64,000 nt of DNA from Thermus filiformis (GTDB lineage Bacteria > Deinococcota > Deinococci > Deinococcales > Thermaceae). The stretch is taken from assembly GCF_000771745.2 (NCBI RefSeq), contig NZ_JPSL02000038.1:253673-317672 (forward strand). Reading direction: 5' to 3'. Below the pieces are notes generated by a model. The model saw only the letters and a list, made by a program, of their open reading frames with translations. It was not told where the DNA came from and searched no databases. A program made the translations under genes and the position numbers. Positions 46,206-55,358 of this stretch are shown here, in pieces (position 1 is the stretch's first letter; each line of letters begins with the position of its first letter).

Positions 46206-47057
46206 ATGATCCGGCCGGTGCGGCGGGAAGACCTGGAGGGGCTTTTGGCCCTCCTCCGCTGGACCGACCAGGAGGAGGACCGGAAGGCCCTCACCCCCGA
46301 GGCCCGGGACCCGGAGGGCCTGGCCGAGGAGCTGGAGGACGGCCTGGTCCTGGTCCGTGAGGGGCGGGTGGAGGGGTACGTGGGCCTCTACCCCTTCTGG
46401 GACGGGGCGGTCCTGGAAGGCCCCCTGGCCTACCGGAAGGAGGACCTCCTCCCCCTTTTGGAAAGCGCCCTCTCCGCGGCCCGCTCCCGGGGCTACGGCC
46501 GGGTCTACGCCTTCCCCAACGAGAAGAACGCCGACCTCCAGGCCGCCCTCGAGCGGGCGGGCTTCGTGGCCCTCTTCACCACCTACTACTTCGTCAAGCC
46601 CCCCGAGGGGCTGGACTATGAGCCGCCAGAAGGGGTGGTCATCCGCAAGGGCTTCCCCGGGGCCGCCCTCTACCGGGAGGTCTACCAGAAGAGCGAGGAC
46701 ACCTGGGGCCTGAGGCTCCGCTGGTCGGACGAGGAGCTGGAGGAGCACTTCCAAGACCCCGGGATCGCCCTCTTCGTGGCCTACGAGAACGGCCGCGCGG
46801 TGGGGATGGCCGAGGTGGAGAAGGAGGACCACGAGGCCACCTTGGCCTACCTGGGGGTGGTGCCCGAGGCCCGGGGCAAGGGCATCGGCCGGGCCCTCCT
46901 GGCCAAGGCGGCGGACTGGGCCAGGAGGAAGGGCGCCCGCCTCCTCCGGGTGCGGGCCCACGACCATGAGAAGGAGGCGGTGGACCTCTACAAGAGGCTG
47001 GGCTTCACCCTGGAGGAGGGGGTGGTGACCTACCTGAAGGAGATCGCCGCCCGGTAG
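46206..47057 (+). CDS. GNAT-family N-acetyltransferase, tandem-domain
   Basis: 283 residues. The C-terminal GNAT domain is canonical: LAYLGVVPEARGKGIGRALL (acetyl-CoA loop) and a terminal LYKRLGF. The N-terminal half (IRPVRREDLEGLLALLRW, RGYGRVYAFPNEKNADLQAALERAGF) looks like a second, degenerate GNAT domain. Substrate unknown. Its -10 element TAGACT (46194-46199) contains the TAG stop of the preceding gene. The 3' end overlaps the HDAC-like gene by 28 bases. Confidence 0.85.
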   Translation: MIRPVRREDLEGLLALLRWTDQEEDRKALTPEARDPEGLAEELEDGLVLVREGRVEGYVGLYPFWDGAVLEGPLAYRKEDLLPLLESALSAARSRGYGRVYAFPNEKNADLQAALERAGFVALFTTYYFVKPPEGLDYEPPEGVVIRKGFPGAALYREVYQKSEDTWGLRLRWSDEELEEHFQDPGIALFVAYENGRAVGMAEVEKEDHEATLAYLGVVPEARGKGIGRALLAKAADWARRKGARLLRVRAHDHEKEAVDLYKRLGFTLEEGVVTYLKEIAAR

Positions 47058-47908
47058 GTCTGGGCGTGGGCGGCCACGGTGAGGCCGGGGTCGCGGTTGT
47101 ACCCCCCGCCCATGACCACCACCAGGGCCGCCTGGGCCTCCTTGACCTTCTTAAGGACCGCCAGGTCCCGCCGCAAGGCCCCCTCGAGGGAAAGGGCGAG
47201 GCGGCCAAACCGGTCGTTTTTGAGCACGTCCACCCCGGCGTTGTAGAAGACCAGCTCCGGCCGGAAGCGGAAGGCCTCCTCCAAGGCCCCCCGCAGGGCC
47301 TCGAGGTAGGCCTCGTCCCCCGTCCCATCGGGCAGGCCCAGGTCCAGGTCGCTTTGCTCCTTCTTCAGGGGGTAGTTCCGCTCCGCGTGGACGGAGAGGG
47401 TGTAGACCGTGGGGTCGGCCTGGAAGAAGACCGCGGTCCCGTTGCCCTGGTGCGCGTCCAGGTCCACCACCAGGACCCGGCCCCGAAACCCCTTTCGCCT
47501 TAGGAGGGCGACCGCCACCGCCACGTCGTTGAAGAGGCTGTACCCCTCGGCCCGGTCCGGGTAGGCGTGGTGGGTGCCCCCGGAAAGGTTCAGGCCCAGC
47601 CCGGTGGCGAGGGCGTCCCGCGTGGCGGCCACCGTCCCCCCCGCCGCGTGCAGGGCCCGCCGGAGGAGGGCGGGGGTGAAGGGAAGGCCGAGCCGGAGGC
47701 TCTCCGCCCGGCTCAGCCCCTCCCCGAAGACCCGGTCCAGGTAGGCCTCCTGGTGGGCCAAGGCCAGGACCTCCCGGTCCACCGGGGGGGCCGGGACCAG
47801 GTCCACCTCCCCCTTCAGGGCCTCCGCCACCCCCCGGTACTTGTACAGGGGGAAGGGGTGGCCCGGGGGAAGGTCCAGGTCCAGGTGGGCGGTGGTGTAG
47901 GCCCTCAT
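47030..47908 (-). CDS. Histone-deacetylase-family amidohydrolase (AcuC-like)
   Basis: 292 residues from the ATG at 47908. Zinc-site and active-site strands are present: GGTHHAYPD (charge-relay His pair), VVDLDAHQGNG (Asp and His ligands), FYNAGVDV (Asp ligand) and GGGYNRD (catalytic Tyr). Bacterial members deacetylate acetyl-lysine proteins such as acetyl-CoA synthetase or small acetyl-amines. The convergent neighbour is an acetyltransferase, which makes a writer/eraser pairing possible but unproven. Confidence 0.87.
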   Translation of the reverse strand: MRAYTTAHLDLDLPPGHPFPLYKYRGVAEALKGEVDLVPAPPVDREVLALAHQEAYLDRVFGEGLSRAESLRLGLPFTPALLRRALHAAGGTVAATRDALATGLGLNLSGGTHHAYPDRAEGYSLFNDVAVAVALLRRKGFRGRVLVVDLDAHQGNGTAVFFQADPTVYTLSVHAERNYPLKKEQSDLDLGLPDGTGDEAYLEALRGALEEAFRFRPELVFYNAGVDVLKNDRFGRLALSLEGALRRDLAVLKKVKEAQAALVVVMGGGYNRDPGLTVAAHAQTYRAAISFR

Positions 47909-47963
47909 GCCCCTTTCGCCCGCCTCCCTCGGCCTTCCCGGCTTGCGCCAGGCGGGGGCAGGC

Positions 47964-48272
47964 TCACCCCAGGCTGGCCCTGAGCTGGGCCAGGGCCTCC
48001 TCCAGGGAGACCGCCCCCACCTCCAGGCGGCGGAACCCCCCGGGGTGGGCGTGGTGGCCGAAGCGGGCCCCCACTCGGAGGTCCACGTCCTGCAGGAGAG
48101 CCCGCATCTTTTCCGGCTTGTCCCCGCCCTCGAGGGCGGCGTAGGGGTTGGGCCGGATCTCCAGAAGCCTCGCCTCCTCCCCCAGCTCATAGATGGCGAA
48201 CCGGGGGGCGTGGCCGAAGGGGCCAGGGTATACGGCCTCTTTCTCCTTGTGAAGCGCGATGGCTACCCGCAT
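47964..48272 (-). CDS. NifX/NifB-associated-like small protein
   Basis: 102 residues. MRVAIALHKEKEAVYPGPFGHAPRFAIYEL and FGHHAHPGGF fit the dinitrogenase iron-molybdenum-cofactor-like fold, small proteins that carry metal clusters or are of unknown role in non-diazotrophs. No nitrogenase genes are visible. TAGCAT lies six bases before the ATG. Confidence 0.7.
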   Translation of the reverse strand: MRVAIALHKEKEAVYPGPFGHAPRFAIYELGEEARLLEIRPNPYAALEGGDKPEKMRALLQDVDLRVGARFGHHAHPGGFRRLEVGAVSLEEALAQLRASLG

Positions 48273-48297
48273 ACCTCCATGCTACACCCGGAGGGTA

Positions 48298-48765
48298 TCA
48301 TCTTCTCCACTCCCCGCTCTTCCCCCCGGCCTTGTGGAGGAGGCGGAGGTCGGTGATCTCCAGCCCCTTGCTCGCCGCCTTGAGCATGTCGTACACGGTC
48401 AGGGCCGCCACGGCGCAGGCGGTGAGGGCCTCCATCTCCACCCCGGTCTCGGCCTTGGTCCGCACCGTGGCCTCCACCCGGACCCGGGCCTGGTCCTCCT
48501 GGAGCTCGAGGCGCACCTCCACCCCCGTGAGGGGCAAGGGGTGGCAGAGGGGGATGAGGTCGGCGGTCCGCTTCGCCCCCATGATCCCCGCCAGCTGGGC
48601 CACCACAAGGGGGTCCCCCTTCCCCACCCCGCCCGCCTTCAGGGCGGCCAGGGCCTCGGGGGTCAGGCGCACGTAGGCCTCGGCGGTGGCGGTGCGGACG
48701 GTGGGGGGCTTCTGGGTCACGTCCACCATGTGCGGGCGGCCGTCCTTGAAGTGGGTGAGGTCCAT
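48298..48765 (-). CDS. moaC: Cyclic pyranopterin monophosphate synthase accessory protein
   Basis: 155 residues from the ATG at 48765. [40 protein letters not shown] and [22 protein letters not shown] are MoaC signatures. Acts in molybdenum-cofactor biosynthesis. TATACT (48772-48777) six bases upstream indicates a leaderless message starting right behind the tRNA-Arg terminator, whose T run overlaps the -10. Confidence 0.95.
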   Translation of the reverse strand: MDLTHFKDGRPHMVDVTQKPPTVRTATAEAYVRLTPEALAALKAGGVGKGDPLVVAQLAGIMGAKRTADLIPLCHPLPLTGVEVRLELQEDQARVRVEATVRTKAETGVEMEALTACAVAALTVYDMLKAASKGLEITDLRLLHKAGGKSGEWRR

Positions 48766-48776
48766 GCCCCCAGTAT

Positions 48777-48802
48777 AAAAACCCCCTCCGGAGGAGGGGG
48801 TC
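48777..48802 (-). terminator. Terminator of tRNA-Arg
   Basis: Minus strand: GACCCCCTCC, TCCGGAGGGGG, TTTTT. Its T run supplies part of the moaC -10. Confidence 0.85.
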
Positions 48803-48805
48803 TTC

Positions 48806-48882
48806 TGGCGGGCCCGAGAGGATTCGAACCCCTGACCTGCTGATCCGTAGTCAGCCGCTCTATCCAACTGAGCTACGGGCCC
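48806..48882 (-). tRNA. tRNA-Arg (ACG)
   Basis: 77 nt with encoded CCA. Acceptor GGGCCCG pairs with CGGGCCC; anticodon loop CTACGGA gives ACG; D-arm GCTCAGTTGGATAGAGC. Confidence 0.96.
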
Positions 48883-48946
48883 AAGCCAAAACCTAGGCTA
48901 GCACAAGCCCCCAAGGGGCGCAAGCCCCCTGGGGGTCAGGAAACGG

Positions 48947-50299
48947 CTAGAGCTTTTTCAGGGCCTGGGTGAGCTTGGCCAGGACGTCCTGGGCGTCCCC
49001 GTAGAGCATCCGGGTGTTGTCCGCGTAGAAAAGCTCGTTCTCCACGCCGGCGAAGCCCTTGCCCTGCCCCCGCTTGATGACGATGACGTTCTTGGCCTTG
49101 TCCACGTCCAGGATGGGCATGCCGTAAAGGGGGCTTCCCGGACGGCGGGCGGCGGGGTTCACCACGTCGTTGGCCCCGATGACCACCGCCACGTCCACGG
49201 TGGGGAACTCGGGGTTGATCTCCTCCAGGTCCTTGAGCTTGTCGTAATCCACCCCGGCCTCGGCCAGGAGGACGTTCATGTGCCCGGGCATCCGGCCCGC
49301 CACCGGGTGGATGGCGAACTTCACCTCCACCCCTCGGCTCTCCAGAAGCTCGGCCAGCTCCTTCACCTTGTGCTGGGCCTGGGAGAGGGCCATGCCGTAG
49401 CCGGGCACGAAGACCACCTTGTTGGCGTAGGCCAGCATCACGGCGGCGTCCTCCACGTCAATGGGCTTGAGGCTGCCCTTGACCTCGCCCGCCTCCTGCT
49501 CCACCCCGAAGCCCCCCACCAGGACGCTCCAGAGGGAGCGGTTCATGGCCTTGGCCATGAGGAAGGTGAGGAGGGTACCCGCCGCCCCCACCAGCGTGCC
49601 CGCCACCATCAAGGCCGGGTTGCCGACGGCGAAGCCCTCAAAGCCCACCGCCATGCCGGTGAAGGCGTTGTAGAGGGAGATGACCACGGGCATGTCCCCG
49701 CCTCCGATGGGCAGGGTCATGAGGACGCCGAAGAGGAGGGCCAGGAGGAAGAAGAGGACGATGACCGAGGTGGCGTCGTTGAAGAGGAGGTAAAGGCCAA
49801 ACCCCGCCGCCAGGAGGAGGACCAGGAGGTTCAGGGGCTTCTGCAGGGGGAAGAGGATGGGGCGGCTTTTCATGATGCCCTGGAGCTTGGCGAAGGCGAT
49901 GAGGCTCCCCGTGAAGGCCACGCTCCCGATCAGGCCGCCCAGGATGGCCAGGGCCATCAGCCCCGGGGTCTCAAACGCCCCCTTGAGGAGCTCCACCATG
50001 GCGATGGTGGCCGCCGCGCCGCCCCCCATGCCGTTGTAGATGGCCACCATCTGGGGCATGTCCGTCATGGCCACCCGGACCGCCGCCCACCAGGCCACCG
50101 CCGTGCCCAGAATAAGGGCCACCAGGATGAGGGCAAAGTTCCCCATCCCCGGCCAGAAGAAGGTGGCCAAAACGGCGATGAGCATGGCCCACCCCGCCCA
50201 CACGATGCCGCTTTTGGCGGTGGTGGGGTGGGACATCCGCTTCAGGCCCATGATGAAGAGGAAGGCCACCAGGAAGTACGCGGCTTGGATGAGGTCCAT
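48947..50299 (-). CDS. pntB: NAD(P) transhydrogenase subunit beta
   Basis: 450 residues. Nine or so membrane helices (domain II) followed by the NADP(H)-binding domain III from about 275: VFVPGYGMALSQAQHKV, HPVAGRMPGHMNVLLAEAGV and GANDVVNPAA. With the next two genes it forms the proton-translocating transhydrogenase that makes NADPH from NADH. Confidence 0.96.
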   Translation of the reverse strand: MDLIQAAYFLVAFLFIMGLKRMSHPTTAKSGIVWAGWAMLIAVLATFFWPGMGNFALILVALILGTAVAWWAAVRVAMTDMPQMVAIYNGMGGGAAATIAMVELLKGAFETPGLMALAILGGLIGSVAFTGSLIAFAKLQGIMKSRPILFPLQKPLNLLVLLLAAGFGLYLLFNDATSVIVLFFLLALLFGVLMTLPIGGGDMPVVISLYNAFTGMAVGFEGFAVGNPALMVAGTLVGAAGTLLTFLMAKAMNRSLWSVLVGGFGVEQEAGEVKGSLKPIDVEDAAVMLAYANKVVFVPGYGMALSQAQHKVKELAELLESRGVEVKFAIHPVAGRMPGHMNVLLAEAGVDYDKLKDLEEINPEFPTVDVAVVIGANDVVNPAARRPGSPLYGMPILDVDKAKNVIVIKRGQGKGFAGVENELFYADNTRMLYGDAQDVLAKLTQALKKL

Positions 50300-50598
50300 T
50301 ACTGGCCACCCCCTTTGCCAGGCTTGCGCTCAAACATCTCCAGCATGCGCACGGTCACCGCGTACCCCCCCGCGGCGTTGGCCGCCCCCAGGATGACCCC
50401 CAGAAAGCCGATGGCCTGCTCGAGGGGGGTCTCCGCGTGCCCCAGGACCACCATGGCCCCCACCACCACGATGCCGTGGATGAAGTTAGACCCGGACATC
50501 AGAGGCGTGTGCAGGATGACCGGCACCCGACCGATGACCTCGTAGCCCGTGAAGGCCGCCAGCATGAAGATGTACAAAGCCGCCCAGAATCCTTCCAT
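50299..50598 (-). CDS. pntA2: NAD(P) transhydrogenase alpha subunit, membrane part
   Basis: 99 residues with three to four membrane helices (FTGYEVIGRVPVILHTPLMSGSNFIHGI). This is the separate small alpha-2 subunit of three-gene transhydrogenases. Its stop overlaps the start of pntB by one base. Confidence 0.93.
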   Translation of the reverse strand: MEGFWAALYIFMLAAFTGYEVIGRVPVILHTPLMSGSNFIHGIVVVGAMVVLGHAETPLEQAIGFLGVILGAANAAGGYAVTVRMLEMFERKPGKGGGQ

Positions 50599-50599
50599 C

Positions 50600-51724
50600 T
50601 CACACCCCCAGAAGGGCCTTGGTGGGCCCGTGGACCACCTGGCCGTCCTTGACGAGAAGGGCCCCCTTGAGGATCTCGTCCTCCCAGTCGGGGGCGAAGT
50701 CTTTGCCCTTGAAGAGGAGCCTGGAGAGGTTGTAGAGGTTCTTGGCGTACATCTCGGAGGCGTGGACGGAGAGCTCGCTGGGAAGGTTCAGGGGGCCGTA
50801 GATCCGCACCCCCTTGACCTCCACCACCTCACCGGGCTTGGTGAGGACGCAGTTCCCCCCCGACTCCGCCGCCAGGTCCACCACCACGCTCCCGGGGGCC
50901 AGCCGGTCCATCATGTCCTCCGTGAGGAGGATGGGGGCCCGGCGGCCCGGGACCTGGGCGGTGGTGATGACGGCGTCCATCCCCGCCACGTGCTCCCGCA
51001 GGGCCTCGTGCTGGATGCGCTTTTCCTCCTCGGTGAGCTCCCGGGCGTACCCGCCCTCCCCCTCGGCGCTGATGGGGAGTTCCACCGGCTTGGCCCCCAG
51101 GGAGAGGGCCTGCTCGAGGGCAGCCTTCCGCACGTCGTAGGCGAAGACCTGGGCCCCCAGGCGCTTGGCGGTGGCGATGGCCATGAGCCCCGCCACCCCC
51201 ACCCCCATGACCATGACCTTGGCCGGACGGATGGTCCCGGCGGCGGTGGTGAGCATGGGGAAGAAGCGGGAGGAAAGCCGGGCCGCGTGGATGGCGGCCA
51301 GGTACCCCGCCACCGTGGCCTGGCTGGAGAGGGCGTCCATGGACTGGGCCCGGGTGATCCGGGGGATGAGCTCCATGGCCAAGGCGTCCACGCCCCGCTC
51401 CATAAGGGCCTTCACCCGGTCGGGGTTCTTGTGGGCCTGCATGAACCCCACCACGAGCGCCCCCTTCTCCAGGCCTTGGATGAGGTCCATCTCCGGGGGC
51501 TGGACGGTGAAGACCACCCGGGCCCCTGGAAGGAGGGCGGCTCGCTCCACCACCTTCGCCCCCGCGTCCAAATAGGCCTGGTCCGTATGGTAGGCCCCCT
51601 CGCCCGCGCCCTTTTCCACCCGCACCTCGAGGCCCTCCTTGACCAGGCGGGCCACCACCTCGGGCACCAGGGCCACCCTTCGCTCGCCGGGAGCCCGTTC
51701 CTTGGGTACGGCAACGACGACCAT
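50600..51724 (-). CDS. pntA1: NAD(P) transhydrogenase alpha subunit, NAD-binding part
   Basis: 374 residues from the ATG at 51724. VAVPKERAPGERRVALVPE start as in PntA and alanine dehydrogenase; the NAD loop reads VMGVGVAGLMAIATAKRLGA; RQD-type loop and VVDLAAESGGNC follow. A GGAGGAGG site and TATACT (minus, 51744-51749) give a short leader of about 13 nt. First gene of the pnt operon. Confidence 0.95.
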   Translation of the reverse strand: MVVVAVPKERAPGERRVALVPEVVARLVKEGLEVRVEKGAGEGAYHTDQAYLDAGAKVVERAALLPGARVVFTVQPPEMDLIQGLEKGALVVGFMQAHKNPDRVKALMERGVDALAMELIPRITRAQSMDALSSQATVAGYLAAIHAARLSSRFFPMLTTAAGTIRPAKVMVMGVGVAGLMAIATAKRLGAQVFAYDVRKAALEQALSLGAKPVELPISAEGEGGYARELTEEEKRIQHEALREHVAGMDAVITTAQVPGRRAPILLTEDMMDRLAPGSVVVDLAAESGGNCVLTKPGEVVEVKGVRIYGPLNLPSELSVHASEMYAKNLYNLSRLLFKGKDFAPDWEDEILKGALLVKDGQVVHGPTKALLGV

Positions 51725-51818
51725 CCCCACCTCCTCCGGGGCCAGTATACCAGGGCGGGTACGGGCATCTGTCCCGGCCCTCTGGTCGCGGGGCCGGGTT
51801 TGTGCAAAAATCCTCTCC

Positions 51819-52700
51819 ATGCGTCCTTCCGGGTGGAGGATCGGTCTGGTGCTCACGGTGGGTATCCTGGCCTCCAGCACCGCCAGCGTCCTGGTCCGGC
51901 TGGCCCTCGAGGCCGCCGGGACCCGGGAGGTGGGGTTCAGCCTCCTGATGAGCGCCCTGAGGCTTTTCTTCGCCTCCTTGGTCCTCCTTCCGGGCTTCCG
52001 CCTGCCCCGGGCAAGGGCCGGCCTCAGTTTCGCCGCCCTGGCCGGGGTCTTCCTCGCCCTCCACTTCGCCTTCTGGATCACCTCCCTCTCCTTCACCTCC
52101 ATCGCCGCCAGCACCGCCTTGGTCACCACCAACCCCATCTGGGTCACCCTCTTCTCCTGGCTCTTCCTCAAGGAGCCCCCCACCCCCCTGACCCTCCTGG
52201 GGGTGGGGGTGGCCCTGGCCGGGGGGCTCCTCATCGGCCTGGGGGACGGGGGCGGGGGCGGGTCCAGCCCCGCCCTGGGAAACGCCCTGGCCCTCCTAGG
52301 CGCTATGAGCGTCTCGGCCTACTTCCTCCTGGGCCGGGAGGCCCAGCGCCGGGGGCTCTCCATCCTGGAGTACGTGCGCCTGGCCTACCCGGTGGCCGCC
52401 CTGGTCCTCCTGCCCCTGCCGCCCCTGTTCGGCACCCCCTACCTGGGCCACCCCCCCATGGCCTACCTCTGGATCCTCCTCATGGCCCTCATCCCCCAGC
52501 TCGTGGGCCACACCAGCTTCAACTGGGCCACCCGGTACGTGCCCCCGGTTTTGGTCACCCTGGTCATCCTCCTCGAGCCCGTGGGGGCGAGCCTTCTGGG
52601 CTTCCTCCTCTTCGGGGAGTTCCCCGGGGCGCGGGTCCTCCTGGGGGCGGGGGTGCTCCTCCTCGGGGTGGCGCTCGCGGTCTTGGGAGGTCGGAAGTGA
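51819..52700 (+). CDS. EamA-family (drug/metabolite) transporter
   Basis: 293 residues with ten membrane helices in two EamA repeats; LEPVGASLLGFLLFGEFPG is the typical second-repeat end. Exporter or importer of small metabolites, substrate unknown. Overlaps the next EamA gene by GTGA. Confidence 0.87.
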   Translation: MRPSGWRIGLVLTVGILASSTASVLVRLALEAAGTREVGFSLLMSALRLFFASLVLLPGFRLPRARAGLSFAALAGVFLALHFAFWITSLSFTSIAASTALVTTNPIWVTLFSWLFLKEPPTPLTLLGVGVALAGGLLIGLGDGGGGGSSPALGNALALLGAMSVSAYFLLGREAQRRGLSILEYVRLAYPVAALVLLPLPPLFGTPYLGHPPMAYLWILLMALIPQLVGHTSFNWATRYVPPVLVTLVILLEPVGASLLGFLLFGEFPGARVLLGAGVLLLGVALAVLGGRK

Positions 52701-53506
52701 TCCCCATCGCCCTGGCGGCGCTCCTTTGGGGGCTCGGGGGGGCGGTGGCGGGCCGGTTCATGCACCGCATCCCCCCGGAGGTCCTCATCCCCTTGCGCTT
52801 CCTCCTGAGCTTCCTCCTCCTCCTGCCCCTCCTCCTCCGCCACCCGCCCCGGGGGGAGTGGGGGCGGCTTTTCCGGGTGGGGCTGGCCCTTTCCGGGGCC
52901 CAGGCCTTTTACTACCTGGCCATCCACCTGACCACGGTGGCCACGGGGATCTTCCTCCAGTACCTGGCCCCCCTGCTCCTCACCCTCTACGCCCTCTTGA
53001 GGGGGGAGAGGCTTCCCAAAAGGGCCCTTTTGGGCGTGGGGCTCGCCCTCCTCGGGGCCTACCTCCTGGTGGTCGGGCCCCGGGGGCTTTTGGGCACCCC
53101 CTTGGGGGTGGTCTTCGGCCTCCTCTCCGCGGTGAGCTTCGCCGCCTACGCCGCCTTCTCCTTCGGCCTGAGGACCCCGCCTCTGGTGAGCCTGGCGGTG
53201 GCCACGGGGGTGGGGAGCCTCCTCAGCCTGCCCGTCCTCCTGGCCCACCTCGAGGCCCTCCTCCGCCTCTCGCCCGGGGACTGGCTGGGGGTGGCCTACC
53301 TGGTCACCCTGGGCACGGTGGTGCCCTTCGGCCTCTTCCTAATGGGGGTGCGGACCGTCCCCGCCCGGGTCGCCACCCTGGTGGCGATGCTCGAGCCCCT
53401 CTCCGGGGCGGTCTTCGCCGTCCCCATCGCCCACGAGCCGCTCCGGCCGGAGGCCCTTCTGGGCGGGGGGCTCGTCCTACTTGGGGTATACCTGAACCGG
53501 AGGTGA
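52697..53506 (+). CDS. EamA-family (drug/metabolite) transporter
   Basis: 269 residues from a GTG overlapping the upstream stop. Ten membrane helices; LEPLSGAVFAVPIAHEPL marks the second EamA repeat. Paralogue of the preceding gene but well diverged. Two single-length EamA proteins translated together could act as separate transporters or a pair. Confidence 0.86.
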   Translation: MIPIALAALLWGLGGAVAGRFMHRIPPEVLIPLRFLLSFLLLLPLLLRHPPRGEWGRLFRVGLALSGAQAFYYLAIHLTTVATGIFLQYLAPLLLTLYALLRGERLPKRALLGVGLALLGAYLLVVGPRGLLGTPLGVVFGLLSAVSFAAYAAFSFGLRTPPLVSLAVATGVGSLLSLPVLLAHLEALLRLSPGDWLGVAYLVTLGTVVPFGLFLMGVRTVPARVATLVAMLEPLSGAVFAVPIAHEPLRPEALLGGGLVLLGVYLNRR

Positions 53507-53508
53507 AG

Positions 53509-54657
53509 ATGGCGGCGCGGGTCTTTTTCCTCTTTACCCTGGGGTACTTCCTCTCCTACTTCTTCCGCTCGGCGAACGCGGTCCTCTCCAAGGACCTCTC
53601 TATGGACCTGGGCCTGAGCCCGGCCCAGCTGGGCTTCATGACCAGCCTTTTCTACCTGGCCTTCGCCCTGACCCAGCTCCCCCTGGGGGGGCTTCTGGAC
53701 CGGCTGGGCCCCCGGAGGGTCACCCCCCTTTTCCTCACCGTGGCCGCCCTGGGAAGCCTGGTCTTCGGCCTCGCCCCAGGCTTCGCCGTCCTCGCCCTGG
53801 GCCGGGCCCTGATCGGGGTGGGGATGGCCTCGGCCCTTATGGGGGCGATGAAGGCCTTCAGCCTCTGGTTCCCCAGGACCTACGCCACCATGAGCACCCT
53901 CCTGGTGGGCCTGGGGGCCACCGGGGGTCTTTTGGCCGCCACCCCCTTGGCCCTCCTCAAGGAGAGCGTGGGCTGGCGGGGCGTCTTCCTGGGGGCGGCC
54001 CTTTTGGTCCTCCTGGTGGCCCTGGCCCTCTACCTGGGGGTGCGGGACGCCCCCCCGGGGACCGCCCTGCCCCGGGCCTCGAGGGAGGAGGGCTCGGCCT
54101 GGAGGCACCCCGCCCTCCTCCGGGTGGGGGCCTTGGCCTTCTCCTTCGCCGGGGGGTTTTTGGCCCTCCAGACACTCTGGGCCGGGGCCTACCCCTACGC
54201 CCTGGGCTACGGGGCGGTCCAGGTGGGCAACCTCCTCCTCCTCTACAGCCTCTCCGCCGTCTTCGGCTTCCTGGTCTCCGGCTACCTGGCGGACCGGTTC
54301 GGCACGGCCCGGGTCCTCCTCCTCTCGGGGGCCCTCTTCGCCCTGGGGCTGGCCCTACTCCTTATGAAAGCCCTGGGGGCGGCCTACCTCGTCCTGGGCT
54401 TCTTCGGGGCCTTCAACATCCTCACCCTGACCCAGGCCCGGGAGCTCGTCCCCCCTCACCTCACCGGCCGGGCCACCACCCTGGTCAACCTGATGGGGAT
54501 CGGGGGCACCTTCCTCCTCCAGTGGGGGATCGGGGTGGTGGTGGGGAGCCTGGGCTACCCGGCCGCCTTCCTCGGGCTTTTGGCCCTTCAGCTTTTGGCC
54601 CTCCTCCTCTACCGGCCCCTCCTCAGGCCGCCCCGTACGGGCCAAGGGAGGGCATGA
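53509..54657 (+). CDS. Major facilitator superfamily transporter
   Basis: 382 residues, twelve membrane helices. N-terminal FFRSANAVLSKDLSMDLGLS and GGLLDRLGPRR (MFS loop 2-3 motif) resemble the glycerol-3-phosphate/hexuronate-like branch of MFS. Substrate not determinable. GGAGGTGAAG precedes the ATG, one base after the upstream stop region, so it belongs to the EamA operon. Confidence 0.86.
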   Translation: MAARVFFLFTLGYFLSYFFRSANAVLSKDLSMDLGLSPAQLGFMTSLFYLAFALTQLPLGGLLDRLGPRRVTPLFLTVAALGSLVFGLAPGFAVLALGRALIGVGMASALMGAMKAFSLWFPRTYATMSTLLVGLGATGGLLAATPLALLKESVGWRGVFLGAALLVLLVALALYLGVRDAPPGTALPRASREEGSAWRHPALLRVGALAFSFAGGFLALQTLWAGAYPYALGYGAVQVGNLLLLYSLSAVFGFLVSGYLADRFGTARVLLLSGALFALGLALLLMKALGAAYLVLGFFGAFNILTLTQARELVPPHLTGRATTLVNLMGIGGTFLLQWGIGVVVGSLGYPAAFLGLLALQLLALLLYRPLLRPPRTGQGRA

Positions 54658-54692
54658 CCTTCTCCTGACAGAGTCCGGCCTAAACTGAAGGC

Positions 54693-55358
54693 GTGGCCAC
54701 GGTGCTGGTGGTGGAGGACGAGGCCGCGGTCCGGCTGGGGCTGAGGCTGGCCCTGGAGCGGGCGGGGCACCAGGTCCTGGAGGCGGAAAGCGCCCGCGCC
54801 GCCTGGCCGCTTCTGAGGGCGGCGGAGGTGGTGGTCCTGGACTGGCGCCTGCCCGACGAGCCGGGGGTCGCCCTCCTGGAGCGCATGCGGGAGAAGGGGA
54901 TGGAGACCCCCGTCCTGATGCTCACCGCCCGGGCGGAGGCCCAGGACAAGGTGGAGGGGCTGAGGCGGGGGGCGGACGACTACCTGACCAAGCCCTTCCT
55001 GGTGGAGGAGCTTTTGGCCCGCCTCGAGGCCCTCCTCCGCCGGGCCCGGCCCAGGCGGTTGATCCAGCGGGGGCCCCTGGTCCTGGACCTGGACCGCCTC
55101 GAGGCCCGCCTGGAGGGGCGGCCCCTCCCCCTCACCCGGCGGGAGTTTGACCTCCTGGCCTTCCTGGCCAGGCGGCCCGGCCGGGTCTACACCCGGGAGG
55201 AGCTTCTGGAGGCGGTCTGGGGGGAGTACCTGGGCACCCCGAGGACGGTGGACCAGCACATCCTCCAGCTCCGGGAGAAGCTGGGGGAGGACCCCAAGGC
55301 CCCCAGGTTCCTGGAGACGGTCCGGGGGGTGGGGTACCGGTTCCGGGAGGAGGCGTGA
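54693..55358 (+). CDS. phoB: OmpR/PhoB-family response regulator
   Basis: 221 residues from a GTG with TAAACT six bases upstream (leaderless). Receiver domain with phospho-acceptor Asp50 (VVVLDWRLPDEPG), LTAR and TKPF; C-terminal winged helix (TREELLEAVWG, RTVDQHILQLREKLG, TVRGVGYRF). Named phoB because a histidine kinase and phoU follow; direct phosphate control is inferred from that order. The TGA stop lies in a 14-bp sequence duplicated 59 bases further on. Confidence 0.85.
   Translation: MATVLVVEDEAAVRLGLRLALERAGHQVLEAESARAAWPLLRAAEVVVLDWRLPDEPGVALLERMREKGMETPVLMLTARAEAQDKVEGLRRGADDYLTKPFLVEELLARLEALLRRARPRRLIQRGPLVLDLDRLEARLEGRPLPLTRREFDLLAFLARRPGRVYTREELLEAVWGEYLGTPRTVDQHILQLREKLGEDPKAPRFLETVRGVGYRFREEA

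Noticed and set aside
47909..48190. N-terminal extension of the HDAC-like protein
   Set aside because: The frame is open upstream but the extension is Arg/Pro/Ser-rich and overlaps the NifX-like gene; the family start matches the ATG at 47908.
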